A DNA stretch of 8,994 bases from Hyphomicrobiaceae bacterium (GCA_025359005.1 JANYHP010000186.1:1-8994); one strand, 5' to 3'. Numbered from the stretch's first letter, positions 1 to 5,890 are shown. Notes: a model not told the origin generated them from the letters alone. Translations and numbers: made by a program.

Positions 1-1
1 T

Positions 2-370
2 CAGGCCGCGCCGCGCACGCCCCTCGACACCACCTTCATCCTGCGTCGCGACCGGACGGAGCCGGCCGGCGCCGATGCACTCGTGCTGGCCCACGCCGCA
101 ACGCTGGTCGCGCCGCGCTCGGGCCTGGCGCTCGACTGCTGGACGACCGAGCCGGCGCTCCAGGTCTATGACGGCCACAAGCTTGCCGTGGCCGTGCCGG
201 GCCTCCATGATGGGCGGTACGGTGCCTGCGCCGGCATCGCGCTCGAACCCCTGCACGTTCCAGACAGCCCCAATCTACCGCATTTTCCGACAACCATCCT
301 GCGCCCTGGCGCCGTCTATCGCCAACGCACCGAATACCGTTTCCGGGAGGCCCGGAGCGAAGACGTTTGA
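2..370 (+). CDS. galM: Aldose 1-epimerase (mutarotase), C-terminal part
   Basis: This is the 3' end of a gene whose start lies before the window; 122 residues are visible, ending at TGA 368-370. Aldose 1-epimerases interconvert the alpha and beta anomers of aldoses in the cytoplasm. The visible part carries the family's C-terminal signature: a PLDTTF stretch near the start, a DCWTTEPALQVYDG strand, then the LEP-x-HVPDSPN block followed by FPTTILRPG and YRQRTEYRF. The Glu of LEP (visible residue 82, codon 245-247) lines up with the catalytic base of GalM. The usual Gln-His of this block reads Leu-His here, a small departure. The gene runs towards argE on the opposite strand, with 29 bp between the two stops and no clear terminator. 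Family is secure; sugar specificity cannot be told from this fragment. Confidence 0.9.
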   Translation, partial: QAAPRTPLDTTFILRRDRTEPAGADALVLAHAATLVAPRSGLALDCWTTEPALQVYDGHKLAVAVPGLHDGRYGACAGIALEPLHVPDSPNLPHFPTTILRPGAVYRQRTEYRFREARSEDV

Positions 371-399
371 CCCGGGAAAAACGACACCGCCGCGAAGCC

Positions 400-1545
400 T
401 CAGCCCGCAGCCCAGTCGCGCACGCGGACTAGAAACGCCATGCAGGTCTCAAGCTCGGCCGCTTCGATGAACTCGTTGGGCTGATGGGCCTGTGCGATAT
501 GGCCGGGGCCGCAGACAATGGCCGAGCAGCCCGCCGCCTGGAAGTGACTGGCCTCGGTGCCATAGGGAACCGTGTGCGTCGCGTTTTGCCCGGCGAGCTT
601 CAGGGCCAGTGAAGCAGCCGGCGAACCTTCGCCCGATGAGAACGCCGGCAGCAGCCCCAGCAACTCGGTGGTGATTGAGCACTCCGCGTGCACCGCCCGC
701 ATGGCCGGCAAGATCTCGCGTTCGGCGAAGGCGTTGAACTCGGCGATGATCGCTTGGATATCGACGCCGGGCGTCAGTCGCACGCCCCACTGGAAGGCGC
801 ACAGCGGGGGGATGATGTTGTGTGCGATGCCACCCTCGATGAAGGCGACTGTGAAGGTCGGATACGGTGGATCGAAGCGCGGTGCGGGGTGCGTACCTTT
901 CATGCGCGCTTCCATGCGGCGCAGTTCGGCGATCAGGTCGGTGGCCGCGAAGATGGCGCTGACGCCGATAGCGGGCGTCGATGAATGCGCGTCTTTGCCG
1001 ACCACCGTGGTTCGCAGCCGCGCGCCGCCCTTATGGCCGTCGACCACCGTCATCAAGCTCGGTTCGCCGACCAGCACGATCTCCGGCTTCGGCAAACTCT
1101 TGCCGAACTCGGCGACCATGGGCAGCACGCCGGTGCAGCCGACTTCTTCGTCGTAGGAAAAAATCAGATGGATCGGCGTCTGCAGGGCCCGCGCCTGGAA
1201 CACCGGCACTGACGCCAGCATGCACGCCAGATACCCTTTCATATCCGTTGTGCCGCGGCCATAGAGGCGCGTGCCCCTCTCGACCAGCGTGAACGGATCG
1301 GTGTCCCAGGGCTGGCCGGTGGTCGGCACCACGTCCATATGCCCCGACAGCCCGATCCCGCCCCGATCCATTGGCCCGATGGTCGCAAACAGATTGGCAT
1401 GGATGCCGTTCTCGGCGGGCAGCAGGTGGCTCTCGACGCCATAGCCCGCCAGATAGTCGCGGATCCACAGAGCCATGGGAATGTTGGTCTTGTGGCTGGT
1501 GGTGTCGAAAGCGACGAGGGTTGCGAGGATGTCCTTGGCGCTCAT
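400..1545 (-). CDS. argE: Acetylornithine deacetylase-like M20 metallopeptidase
   Basis: A 381-residue M20A-family zinc hydrolase, best matched to acetylornithine deacetylase, which converts N-acetylornithine to ornithine and acetate in cytoplasmic arginine synthesis. Di-zinc site by motif: H69 in GHMDVVP, D101 in GRGTTDMKG, the catalytic Glu E133 and ligand E134 in SYDEEVGC, E161 in VGEPS, and H354 in GPGHIAQAHQPNE. The dimerisation-domain motif DAHSSTP is at 186-191. I chose the ATG at 1543-1545 because MSAKDILATLVAFDTTS matches where relatives begin and gives the usual length. It has no good ribosome site; an in-frame ATG at 1582-1584 (13 codons more) has an AGGA upstream and is the main alternative, and the frame stays open to 1674. 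It lies 168 bp downstream of petA on the same strand, with no other gene visible in that gap. Many alphaproteobacteria have ArgJ and several ArgE paralogues, so a related N-acyl substrate is possible. Confidence 0.88.
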   Translation of the reverse strand: MSAKDILATLVAFDTTSHKTNIPMALWIRDYLAGYGVESHLLPAENGIHANLFATIGPMDRGGIGLSGHMDVVPTTGQPWDTDPFTLVERGTRLYGRGTTDMKGYLACMLASVPVFQARALQTPIHLIFSYDEEVGCTGVLPMVAEFGKSLPKPEIVLVGEPSLMTVVDGHKGGARLRTTVVGKDAHSSTPAIGVSAIFAATDLIAELRRMEARMKGTHPAPRFDPPYPTFTVAFIEGGIAHNIIPPLCAFQWGVRLTPGVDIQAIIAEFNAFAEREILPAMRAVHAECSITTELLGLLPAFSSGEGSPAASLALKLAGQNATHTVPYGTEASHFQAAGCSAIVCGPGHIAQAHQPNEFIEAAELETCMAFLVRVRDWAAG

Positions 1546-1713
1546 GGCGGTGGGCGTGGTCTTAGGCGTACGTGGGGCCGGCATGCCGGGCATCCTGGGT
1601 TGGCGCAGGCGGTTCCGGAGGAAGCGCGCGCTGGGGCTATACCGAAGGTTCGACGAGTTCGCCGGCAACGTCAATTGCCTTGAACCGTCACGGGAGGAGC
1701 GGGCGCCGCGTGC

Positions 1714-2292
1714 CTAACCAAGTCTCAGTCGCGTCGCGGATAGGAATTGGTACGGCGGAATGGGCAGATTGGTCGCTGCCGGACCGCCAACGACGCGGCC
1801 GGAGGTGTCGAAGCGGGCGGCATGGCAGGCGCAGAAAAACGCGGCTCCTTCGGCTCGAATGTGCGCCGGTGGATTGGGTGTCAGCACGCAGCCCAAATGC
1901 GTACAGATGCCAACGACAAGCAGCCATTGGGCATGGTCTTCCACCGTGCGATTGGCATCGAGCGCCAACGCCGTCGTGGGGTGCGCCGGATTGCGGGCGA
2001 GGCTATCATGCAGGCGTTCGACGCCCACCGCACGCATGGCGGCGATCTCCTCCACGGTGCGATGACGGATGAAGACCGGCTTACCCTGCCATTGCACGGT
2101 GATCGTTTGACCCGCAGCGATCGGCGTGAGATCCACCTCCACTCCCGCGCGTGGCTCTGTGCCTTGATGAGGATTGGCCTGATCGAAAAACGGCCACAGG
2201 CTGAGCGCTGCGCCGACGCCGCCGAAAGTCAGCGCCGCGATTGTGACGACGTCGCGCCGGTCAGGTCCTCGCTCATGGCCGTCGGCGCTCAC
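1714..2292 (-). CDS. petA: Rieske iron-sulfur protein of cytochrome bc1 type
   Basis: A 192-residue Rieske [2Fe-2S] protein of the ubiquinol-cytochrome c reductase type, which takes electrons from quinol on the outer face of the inner membrane. The N-terminus has a twin-arginine motif (DRRDVV, 11-16) running into one membrane segment (about 17-37, ending in the typical WPFFDQANP), as in uncleaved Tat-anchored Rieske proteins. Cluster box 1 is C130-T-H132-L-G-C135; box 2 is C154-A-C156-H157. Ligands are C130, H132, C154, H157 and the disulfide pair C135-C156. The C-terminal PPYQFLSATRLRLG is standard. Odd: box 2 continues A158-A159-R160-F161-D162 where bc1 proteins have G-S-H/Q-Y-D, so both hydrogen-bonding residues (Ser, Tyr) are lost. 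The start is GTG at 2290-2292, 13 bp after the apaG stop, with GAGG overlapping that stop, so it is probably co-transcribed with apaG. No cytochrome b or c1 gene is present in the window. Confidence 0.9.
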   Translation of the reverse strand: MSADGHERGPDRRDVVTIAALTFGGVGAALSLWPFFDQANPHQGTEPRAGVEVDLTPIAAGQTITVQWQGKPVFIRHRTVEEIAAMRAVGVERLHDSLARNPAHPTTALALDANRTVEDHAQWLLVVGICTHLGCVLTPNPPAHIRAEGAAFFCACHAARFDTSGRVVGGPAATNLPIPPYQFLSATRLRLG

Positions 2293-2305
2293 GGGGGGGC
2301 GCGCC

Positions 2306-2710
2306 TCAGTTCATGACGCGGCGCGCGCCCGGGCTGTCGAGGGAGAAAGCCGGTACCGCCACATCGATCATCTCGCCGTCGTCGGTGGTCATCTGGAAAC
2401 TGCCGACCATGATGCCGGACGGCGTGGTCAGCGGGCAGCCAGACGTGTAGCGGAACTGTTCACCGGGTTTCAGGGTCGGTGTCTGGCCGACCACCCCGGG
2501 GCCGCGCACTTCCTCTATTTTGCCCGTCTCGTCGGTAATCTGCCAGACGCGGGAGCGCAGGCGCACGGTCTCCCGGCCCTCGTTCTCGATGTCGATGGTA
2601 TAGGCCCAGAAATAGCGGCTCTCGTCCGGGTCCGACTCGTCCGTGAGATACTGCGGTTGCACGCTCACGCGGATGCCGCGCGTAACGGCCACATAGTTGG
2701 GTGTCGACAT
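2306..2710 (-). CDS. apaG: ApaG domain protein
   Basis: A 134-residue protein that is ApaG along its whole length. ApaG has an immunoglobulin-like beta fold; in enterobacteria it is linked to cobalt/magnesium resistance, but its biochemical role is not settled. Recognisable blocks in order: VTRGIRVSVQPQYL, then ESDPDESRYFWAYTIDIENEG, then RVWQITDETG, the glycine-rich RGPGVVGQTPTLKPGE, YTSGCPLTTPSG, and the PAFSLDSP tail. I start at the ATG 2708-2710 because family members begin 5-8 residues before VTRGI and the length then fits (125-135 aa). The frame is open to 2905, but that extension would run through the terminator of the upstream gene and through the apparent promoter. Ribosome site weak. 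petA follows after 13 bp. A sigma70-like promoter (2752-2779) and a dyad at the predicted transcript start (2730-2751) precede it. Confidence 0.93.
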   Translation of the reverse strand: MSTPNYVAVTRGIRVSVQPQYLTDESDPDESRYFWAYTIDIENEGRETVRLRSRVWQITDETGKIEEVRGPGVVGQTPTLKPGEQFRYTSGCPLTTPSGIMVGSFQMTTDDGEMIDVAVPAFSLDSPGARRVMN

Positions 2711-2729
2711 GAGGCGCGTCTCGCTTGGC

Positions 2730-2751
2730 TGCGTGCAGGCTTGGGCACGCA
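2730..2751. repeat. Inverted repeat at predicted apaG transcript start
   Basis: A perfect 7-bp inverted repeat, TGCGTGC-N8-GCACGCA, directly next to the proposed -10 box and covering the predicted +1 of apaG. It could be an operator for a dimeric repressor or a short hairpin at the 5' end of the mRNA. Chance occurrence in GC-rich DNA cannot be excluded. Confidence 0.35.
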
Positions 2752-2779
2752 ACTGTAGAACCGGCGCCGCAGCGGTCAA
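2752..2779 (-). promoter_or_regulatory. Candidate sigma70-type promoter for apaG-petA
   Basis: On the minus strand TTGACC (2774-2779) is followed by a 16-bp spacer and TACAGT (2752-2757): 5 of 6 and 4 of 6 matches to TTGACA and TATAAT. A start near 2745 would give a leader of roughly 35 nt before the apaG ATG at 2710. It lies downstream of the terminator of the preceding gene, where a new promoter is expected. Confidence 0.5.
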
Positions 2780-2880
2780 CCCCGATGCAACGGCACGGCC
2801 GAATTGCCCGGCGGAGGCAACCGCGCTTGACAGTCCAGCACCCACTGGCGTCGAAGGATAGCCAACCATCGGGGCAATGA

Positions 2881-2910
2881 AAGAGGGGGCGGACACCCGA
2901 TCCACCCCCG
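2881..2910 (-). terminator. Rho-independent terminator of the endostatin-like gene
   Basis: On the minus strand GGGGGTGGA (2902-2910) pairs with TCCGCCCCC (2886-2894), giving a 9-bp stem with one G-U wobble and a 7-nt loop. A T-rich tail TCTTTTC follows (2879-2885). The stem begins about 31 nt after the stop codon of the secreted-protein gene. The wobble pairs only in minus-strand RNA (C-A mismatch on the other strand), which agrees with the assigned direction. Confidence 0.7.
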
Positions 2911-2941
2911 AAAATAATCGTCCAATGGATGTGTCTGCTGC

Positions 2942-3607
2942 TCAGTTCGCCGCGAAGCAATAGAGCAGGCCGGCGCCACCGGTTTTCTTCAGCGCGTCCT
3001 GGCTGCAGCCGCCGGAGCCGTGCGAGGAATTCCACGACGTCATGTGGCGCGTGTCCTTGAGGCCGATGCGATCGCTGTGGCCGACGATCGCTGACCCGTC
3101 ACCGTTCTTGGTCCAGTTGCCGCACGTCGTGTCGCCTCCGGCTGTGGAGAAGCGGCCGTCCGGGTCGGAGCCGGTCAGGACGTCGTGGGTGTTGACGGCA
3201 TCGCCGCGGCCGGCGACGATTTCGCCTTTCTCAGTCAAGGCAGCCGCCTTGGTCAGCTTGTTTGCTGCGCTGTGCAACTCGTCGACGGACGCAGCAATGA
3301 TCTGGCCCTTGGCGTTCTGCCAAGGCCCTTTCCCGATGCGATCGCGCGCATTCACGCCCGCGTCGCCGGCGGGCATTGCCGTGCTGAGATAAGCCTTCCA
3401 GTTGATGGCCGTCGCCCCTGCTGCCTTGGCCAGCGCTGCGCAATGGGCATCCGCGCCTTCGAGGCCGCCGTAGTTGGCGCCGTCGCCCTTGCCCGTGCTG
3501 GTGACAAAGAACGTCATCCCGGCTTGCTGGGCCGAGGCGATGGTCGGGGCGAAAAACGTGACCACCGCAACGGCGAGTGGCAGTGCTGCGAGAGACAAAC
3601 GACGCAT
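2942..3607 (-). CDS. Secreted endostatin/C-type-lectin-like protein
   Basis: A 221-residue exported protein. Residues 1-26 are a Sec signal peptide (MRRLS, hydrophobic core, cleavage expected after ASA-26). The mature part follows the endostatin-like branch of the C-type lectin fold: GGLEGADAHCAALAK (48-61), WKAYLST (70-76), ARDRIGKGPW (88-96), an NAKGQII strand, LTGSDPDGR (144-152), a CGNWT motif (162-166), VGHSDR (175-180), SWNSSH (191-196), GCSQ and the closing GLLYCFA. Its four cysteines (56, 162, 201, 217) have the order and rough spacing of the two nested disulfides of endostatin (predicted 56-217 and 162-201). The same fold is known in bacteria from leptospiral endostatin-like (Len) surface proteins. 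The start has an excellent ribosome site, and a terminator follows, so it is probably a single-gene unit. Ligand unknown; carbohydrate or matrix binding is only a guess from fold. Confidence 0.85.
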   Translation of the reverse strand: MRRLSLAALPLAVAVVTFFAPTIASAQQAGMTFFVTSTGKGDGANYGGLEGADAHCAALAKAAGATAINWKAYLSTAMPAGDAGVNARDRIGKGPWQNAKGQIIAASVDELHSAANKLTKAAALTEKGEIVAGRGDAVNTHDVLTGSDPDGRFSTAGGDTTCGNWTKNGDGSAIVGHSDRIGLKDTRHMTSWNSSHGSGGCSQDALKKTGGAGLLYCFAAN

Positions 3608-3613
3608 GCGTGA

Positions 3614-3627
3614 CCTCCGATTTTTTT
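3614..3627 (-). promoter_or_regulatory. Strong ribosome binding site with A-tract
   Basis: On the minus strand AAAAAAATCGGAGG is followed by 6 nt and then ATG (3605-3607). A full GGAGG at ideal spacing with an upstream A-tract suggests efficient translation and fixes the start of the endostatin-like gene. It is the clearest ribosome site in the window. Confidence 0.75.
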
Positions 3628-3822
3628 AATCATGCCTTTAGGCTATCATCAGGCAGGAAGGCGTCGTTGTAACGAACGATCACAACAGCGTGAAAGTGCA
3701 GCTGCGTTGGCTGTGGCGTAGCGTAAGAATACTGGAGCGTGTATGCCCCATCATCGCCAGCCTCGACCCGCGCGCTGCGCTTATGAATGCGCATGCCGCA
3801 GAGACTGCCCCACACCTGCATT

Positions 3823-3842
3823 GAATGCGGTAGCGCATTTTT
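3823..3842 (+). terminator. Terminator-like hairpin with T-tract
   Basis: AATGCG (3824-3829), a GTAG loop, then CGCATT (3834-3839) running into TTTTT (3838-3842). This is a perfect 6-bp stem with a T-tract on the plus strand only. The stem is short and no plus-strand gene ends just before it apart from a doubtful 44-codon frame, so it could end a small RNA, act as a leader attenuator for the ORF at 3858, or be chance. Confidence 0.3.
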
Positions 3843-3857
3843 CCCACCCGCTCGGCG

Positions 3858-4004
3858 ATGACTGAATTGTGCGCGGAGTGCGCCCATCGGCTCTATGGTA
3901 ATCCCGCGTGTGTCCACGCATTTGTGGAGGGGCGCTGCACGCATTGCGGTTGGGATGGCTCGCAATCCAATGTTACCGTTGCGTTGCGCGAAAAGCCTGG
4001 CTGA
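3858..4004 (+). CDS. Possible small zinc-ribbon protein (48 aa)
   Basis: A 48-residue ORF not assignable to a named family. It has C5-x2-C8 and C27-x2-C30 knuckles, the second reading GRCTHCGWDG, with C18-V-H20 between them. Two CxxC pairs 18 residues apart are the layout of a small zinc ribbon, and the density of Cys/His is unlikely for a chance frame. It begins at ATG 3858-3860 and ends at TGA 4002-4004, 5 bp before the end of pxpC on the other strand. Against it: no clear ribosome site, and third-position GC of only about 62%. Recently acquired or weakly expressed are both possible. Function unknown. Confidence 0.45.
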   Translation: MTELCAECAHRLYGNPACVHAFVEGRCTHCGWDGSQSNVTVALREKPG

Positions 4005-4009
4005 CGCCG

Positions 4010-5035
4010 TTAACTCCGCCCGTTCGTCCAGCCGTCAATGAGGTTGAGCGACAGCAAGCGTTCGCTCGTCAGTCCGATCGTGCCCGACTGGGGCCGCAGA
4101 TGAGCGCGAAACGCCTCGAGTTCGGCCCGCTCGGCTGCCAGCACGGCCACAGCCTCCGCGCGCGTCACAGCCTTGAAGCGCAGCGTCGTGCCCGGTCGCA
4201 TCTGTGCAAGGCGGCCGAGGTCCGCCGTGATCACGGTGGCAATCTTGGGATAGCCTCCCGTCGTCTGTCGGTCCGCCAGCAGGATCAAGGGTTCGCCCAT
4301 GCCTGGCACCTGGATCGATCCGGTTGCGATGCCGTCAGAGACGATGTTGTAGCCTTTGGGGCCATGCTCGATCTTTGGTCCCGTCAGCCGGAAGCCCATG
4401 CGATCAGCCTGTGGCGATACGGTGTAGGGTTCGCCGAGGAATGTGGCGAGGCCAGCGGCTGAGAAGTAGTCGTCCTGGGGACCTAGCATGACCCGCACGG
4501 GCCCGTCTGTCGCGCCAAGGCTGTGTGCAGGGCCTAGTTCCTGGTCGCTGCCGGCCGGGTTGGTGCTCCTGCACGGCAGCCTGTCGCCGCTCCGCAAGTT
4601 GCGACCGGCAATACCGCCGATACCGGCGCGCATATGCGTTGCCACGGCGCCGAGATCGGCGGGCACGTCGAGCCCGCCGGCGATCGCGAGATACATGAAC
4701 AGTCCGTCGCGGGCCGCCCCGATATCGATTTTGGCGCCCTCGTCGGCCGTGCCCGACCATAGGGGTGGGATCGGCCGTCCATCGATCTTCAGGTCGGCCG
4801 CTGCACCGGCCAGCGCGACGCGGACAGACCCGCCCTCGACCCTGAAACGCCCGCCCGCCAGCGCGAACTCAATCGCGCCGGTCTCTGGAGCATTGCCCAC
4901 CAGCAGGTTGGCGCGGGCCATCGCAGTGCGGTCCATGGCGCCGGCCGGACCCAGACCGAAGCGCTGCCAGCCAAAACGGCCGCCATCCTGCAGCGTCGTG
5001 CCGGGGCCGCACCGCTCGACGATGAGTTGCGTCAT
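4010..5035 (-). CDS. pxpC: 5-oxoprolinase subunit PxpC (KipA-like)
   Basis: A 341-residue member of the PxpC/KipA family (allophanate hydrolase subunit 2 / carboxyltransferase C-D fold). With PxpA and PxpB it opens 5-oxoproline to glutamate at the cost of ATP in the cytoplasm. Blocks in order: GPGTTLQDGGRFGWQRFGLG (10-29), AGAMDRTAMARANLLVGN (31-48), YLAIAGGLDVP (115-125), MLGPQDDYF (183-191), DRMGFRLTG (211-219), the hallmark SIQVPGMGEPLILLADRQTTGGYPK (240-264) and ADLGRLAQMRPG (271-282). The ATG at 5033-5035 overlaps the pxpB stop as ATGA, so the two are translationally coupled; longer in-frame starts would add only low-complexity Gly/Ala. Often annotated as biotin-dependent carboxyltransferase family, but no biotin carboxylase or carrier gene is nearby. 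No pxpA follows it. Confidence 0.92.
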   Translation of the reverse strand: MTQLIVERCGPGTTLQDGGRFGWQRFGLGPAGAMDRTAMARANLLVGNAPETGAIEFALAGGRFRVEGGSVRVALAGAAADLKIDGRPIPPLWSGTADEGAKIDIGAARDGLFMYLAIAGGLDVPADLGAVATHMRAGIGGIAGRNLRSGDRLPCRSTNPAGSDQELGPAHSLGATDGPVRVMLGPQDDYFSAAGLATFLGEPYTVSPQADRMGFRLTGPKIEHGPKGYNIVSDGIATGSIQVPGMGEPLILLADRQTTGGYPKIATVITADLGRLAQMRPGTTLRFKAVTRAEAVAVLAAERAELEAFRAHLRPQSGTIGLTSERLLSLNLIDGWTNGRS

Positions 5036-5751
5036 GCCCGTACCACTTCTGCGATCGGTTCCCCCGCCCGCGCCGCCGCCTCCAGCGCCGGCCACTTGTC
5101 AGCCCCGATTGGCTCGAACGTGATCTCGTCGCCAGGCGCGAACAACACTGGCGGGTTGCGCCGCGCCATGAACGTGATGGCCGGCGTGCGCCCAAGCAGA
5201 TGCCAGCCCGACGGCATTTCCTGTCCCGCCACCAGCGCCTGGATGCCCCCGATCGAGACCGAGCCTGCCGGTGTTTTCGTTCGGGGATCGAGGCGTCGTG
5301 GCGTCGCGATCGTCGGGTCGAGCCCACCGAGATAGGTAAATCCCGGCATGAAGCCGATCATATAGACGCGGTATACGGCGGCGGCGTGCCGCTCGATGAC
5401 TTGCGCCGGCGTGAGACTGTGGCGCGCCGCCACGTCATCCAGGTCGATGCCGAACGCGCCGCCATACACCACCGGCACGCGCCAGCGCTTTGCCGCGATC
5501 GTGGCGTCCGCCAGCGCCGGCAGCACCGCGATCACCCAGGCCTCGAACCCGGCGCGATCGAAGGCGAAGGGGTCCACCTGCACCATCAGCGATCGATAGG
5601 TTGGTACGGTCTCCACGACGCCAGCGAGCGTCGCCGATTGCAGGCGTGCGTCCAGCGCCAGCACGCGGGCGTTGATTGCCGCATCGATGCCGTCGCCGAA
5701 CTCGACCACCACCGCGCTGTCACCGGCGTCCAGAAAGCGAATTGGCTGCAC
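5032..5751 (-). CDS. pxpB: 5-oxoprolinase subunit PxpB (KipI-like)
   Basis: A 239-residue PxpB/KipI family protein (allophanate hydrolase subunit 1 fold), partner of PxpC in the ATP-dependent 5-oxoprolinase. Signature blocks: RFLDAGDSAVVVEFGD near the N-terminus, the VPTYRSLMVQ strand, GFMPGFTYLGGLDP (133-146), PRTKTPAGSVSIGG (156-169) and SGWHLLGRTP (181-190). Start uncertain. I prefer GTG 5749-5751, because relatives begin just before RFLDAGD and because third-position GC falls to about half upstream of it. ATG 5803-5805 (257 aa) is the likely automated choice, and ATGs at 5890-5892 and 5899-5901 are also in frame (the latter with a purine-rich AGGGGTG upstream). The longer versions would overlap the ribosome site or start of the divergent GGT-like gene. 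First gene of a pxpB-pxpC unit. Confidence 0.92.
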   Translation of the reverse strand: MQPIRFLDAGDSAVVVEFGDGIDAAINARVLALDARLQSATLAGVVETVPTYRSLMVQVDPFAFDRAGFEAWVIAVLPALADATIAAKRWRVPVVYGGAFGIDLDDVAARHSLTPAQVIERHAAAVYRVYMIGFMPGFTYLGGLDPTIATPRRLDPRTKTPAGSVSIGGIQALVAGQEMPSGWHLLGRTPAITFMARRNPPVLFAPGDEITFEPIGADKWPALEAAARAGEPIAEVVRA

Positions 5752-5890
5752 CTTTGATGTAAGGAAGGTTGACGGATTGGTCGCCGGCTCTGGAGGAGCG
5801 GCCATGACGACCGGTGGCTTGCCCGCGGCGTCCGAATGTGGTGCGAAAGAGGGCTCGCGCCTCCATCGCTGCCACCAGGATCGTCGCTTC
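5752..5890. promoter_or_regulatory. Divergent control region pxpBC / GGT-like gene
   Basis: This 139-bp interval must drive both pxpBC (minus) and the GGT-like/M20D pair (plus). I see no convincing -35/-10 pair on either strand. It holds GGAGGAG at 5792-5798, ideally spaced for a plus-strand ATG at 5804. That would be an in-frame start adding 29 residues to the GGT-like protein and would shrink the region to 52 bp. Confidence 0.4.

Larger units (their letters stand above)
3608..3857. other. Intergenic stretch of lower GC
   Basis: About 250 bp upstream of the endostatin-like gene with no gene I can support. By hand count GC is near 55%, with a 47% patch next to the start, against mid-60s in flanking genes. 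It must hold the promoter of the endostatin-like gene; the best I can find is a poor TTACAA-N16-GATGAT on the minus strand (3644-3671). An imperfect 19-bp palindrome (TTGTGA-N7-TTACAA, minus strand, 3667-3685) lies 60 bp upstream of the ATG. A minus-strand frame (3630-3821, 63 codons, ending 22 bp before the next ATG) and a plus-strand GTG frame (3690-3824) are open but have no ribosome site, and the minus-strand one lacks the third-position GC bias of real genes here. Confidence 0.6.

Noticed and set aside
342..356. TCCGGG-AGG-CCCGGA hairpin at the end of galM as a terminator
   Set aside because: It lies inside the coding sequence, before the stop codon, and has no T-tract on either strand.
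1636..1674. TTGACG (1669-1674) and TATAGC (1636-1641) upstream of argE as a promoter
   Set aside because: The spacer is 27 bp, too long for a sigma70 promoter; neither box has a better partner at 16-18 bp.
2711..2905. N-terminal extension of apaG in the open frame
   Set aside because: It would be read through the terminator stem (2886-2910) and the candidate promoter, and has no counterpart in ApaG proteins.
2711..2941. Possible tRNA between the endostatin-like gene and apaG
   Set aside because: I looked for a T-loop (GGTTC...) and acceptor pairing on both strands. A GGTTC occurs on the minus strand but without a matching arm or cloverleaf.
3690..3824. 44-codon plus-strand GTG frame ending at the T-tract hairpin
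   Set aside because: No ribosome site, no recognisable motif, weak start codon; the match of its stop with the hairpin is probably chance.
3630..3965. 111-codon minus-strand frame upstream of the endostatin-like gene (or 63 codons from ATG 3819-3821)
   Set aside because: No recognisable motif, no ribosome site, and third-position GC near 57% in the part I counted, well below real genes here. The long form is antisense to the CxxC ORF. The short form remains possible but unsupported.
4010..5751. Reading pxpBC as urea amidolyase/allophanate hydrolase or acetyl-CoA carboxylase parts
   Set aside because: The names share domains, but no amidase, biotin carboxylase or biotin carrier domain is present, and the lengths and the ATGA-coupled pair fit PxpB and PxpC.
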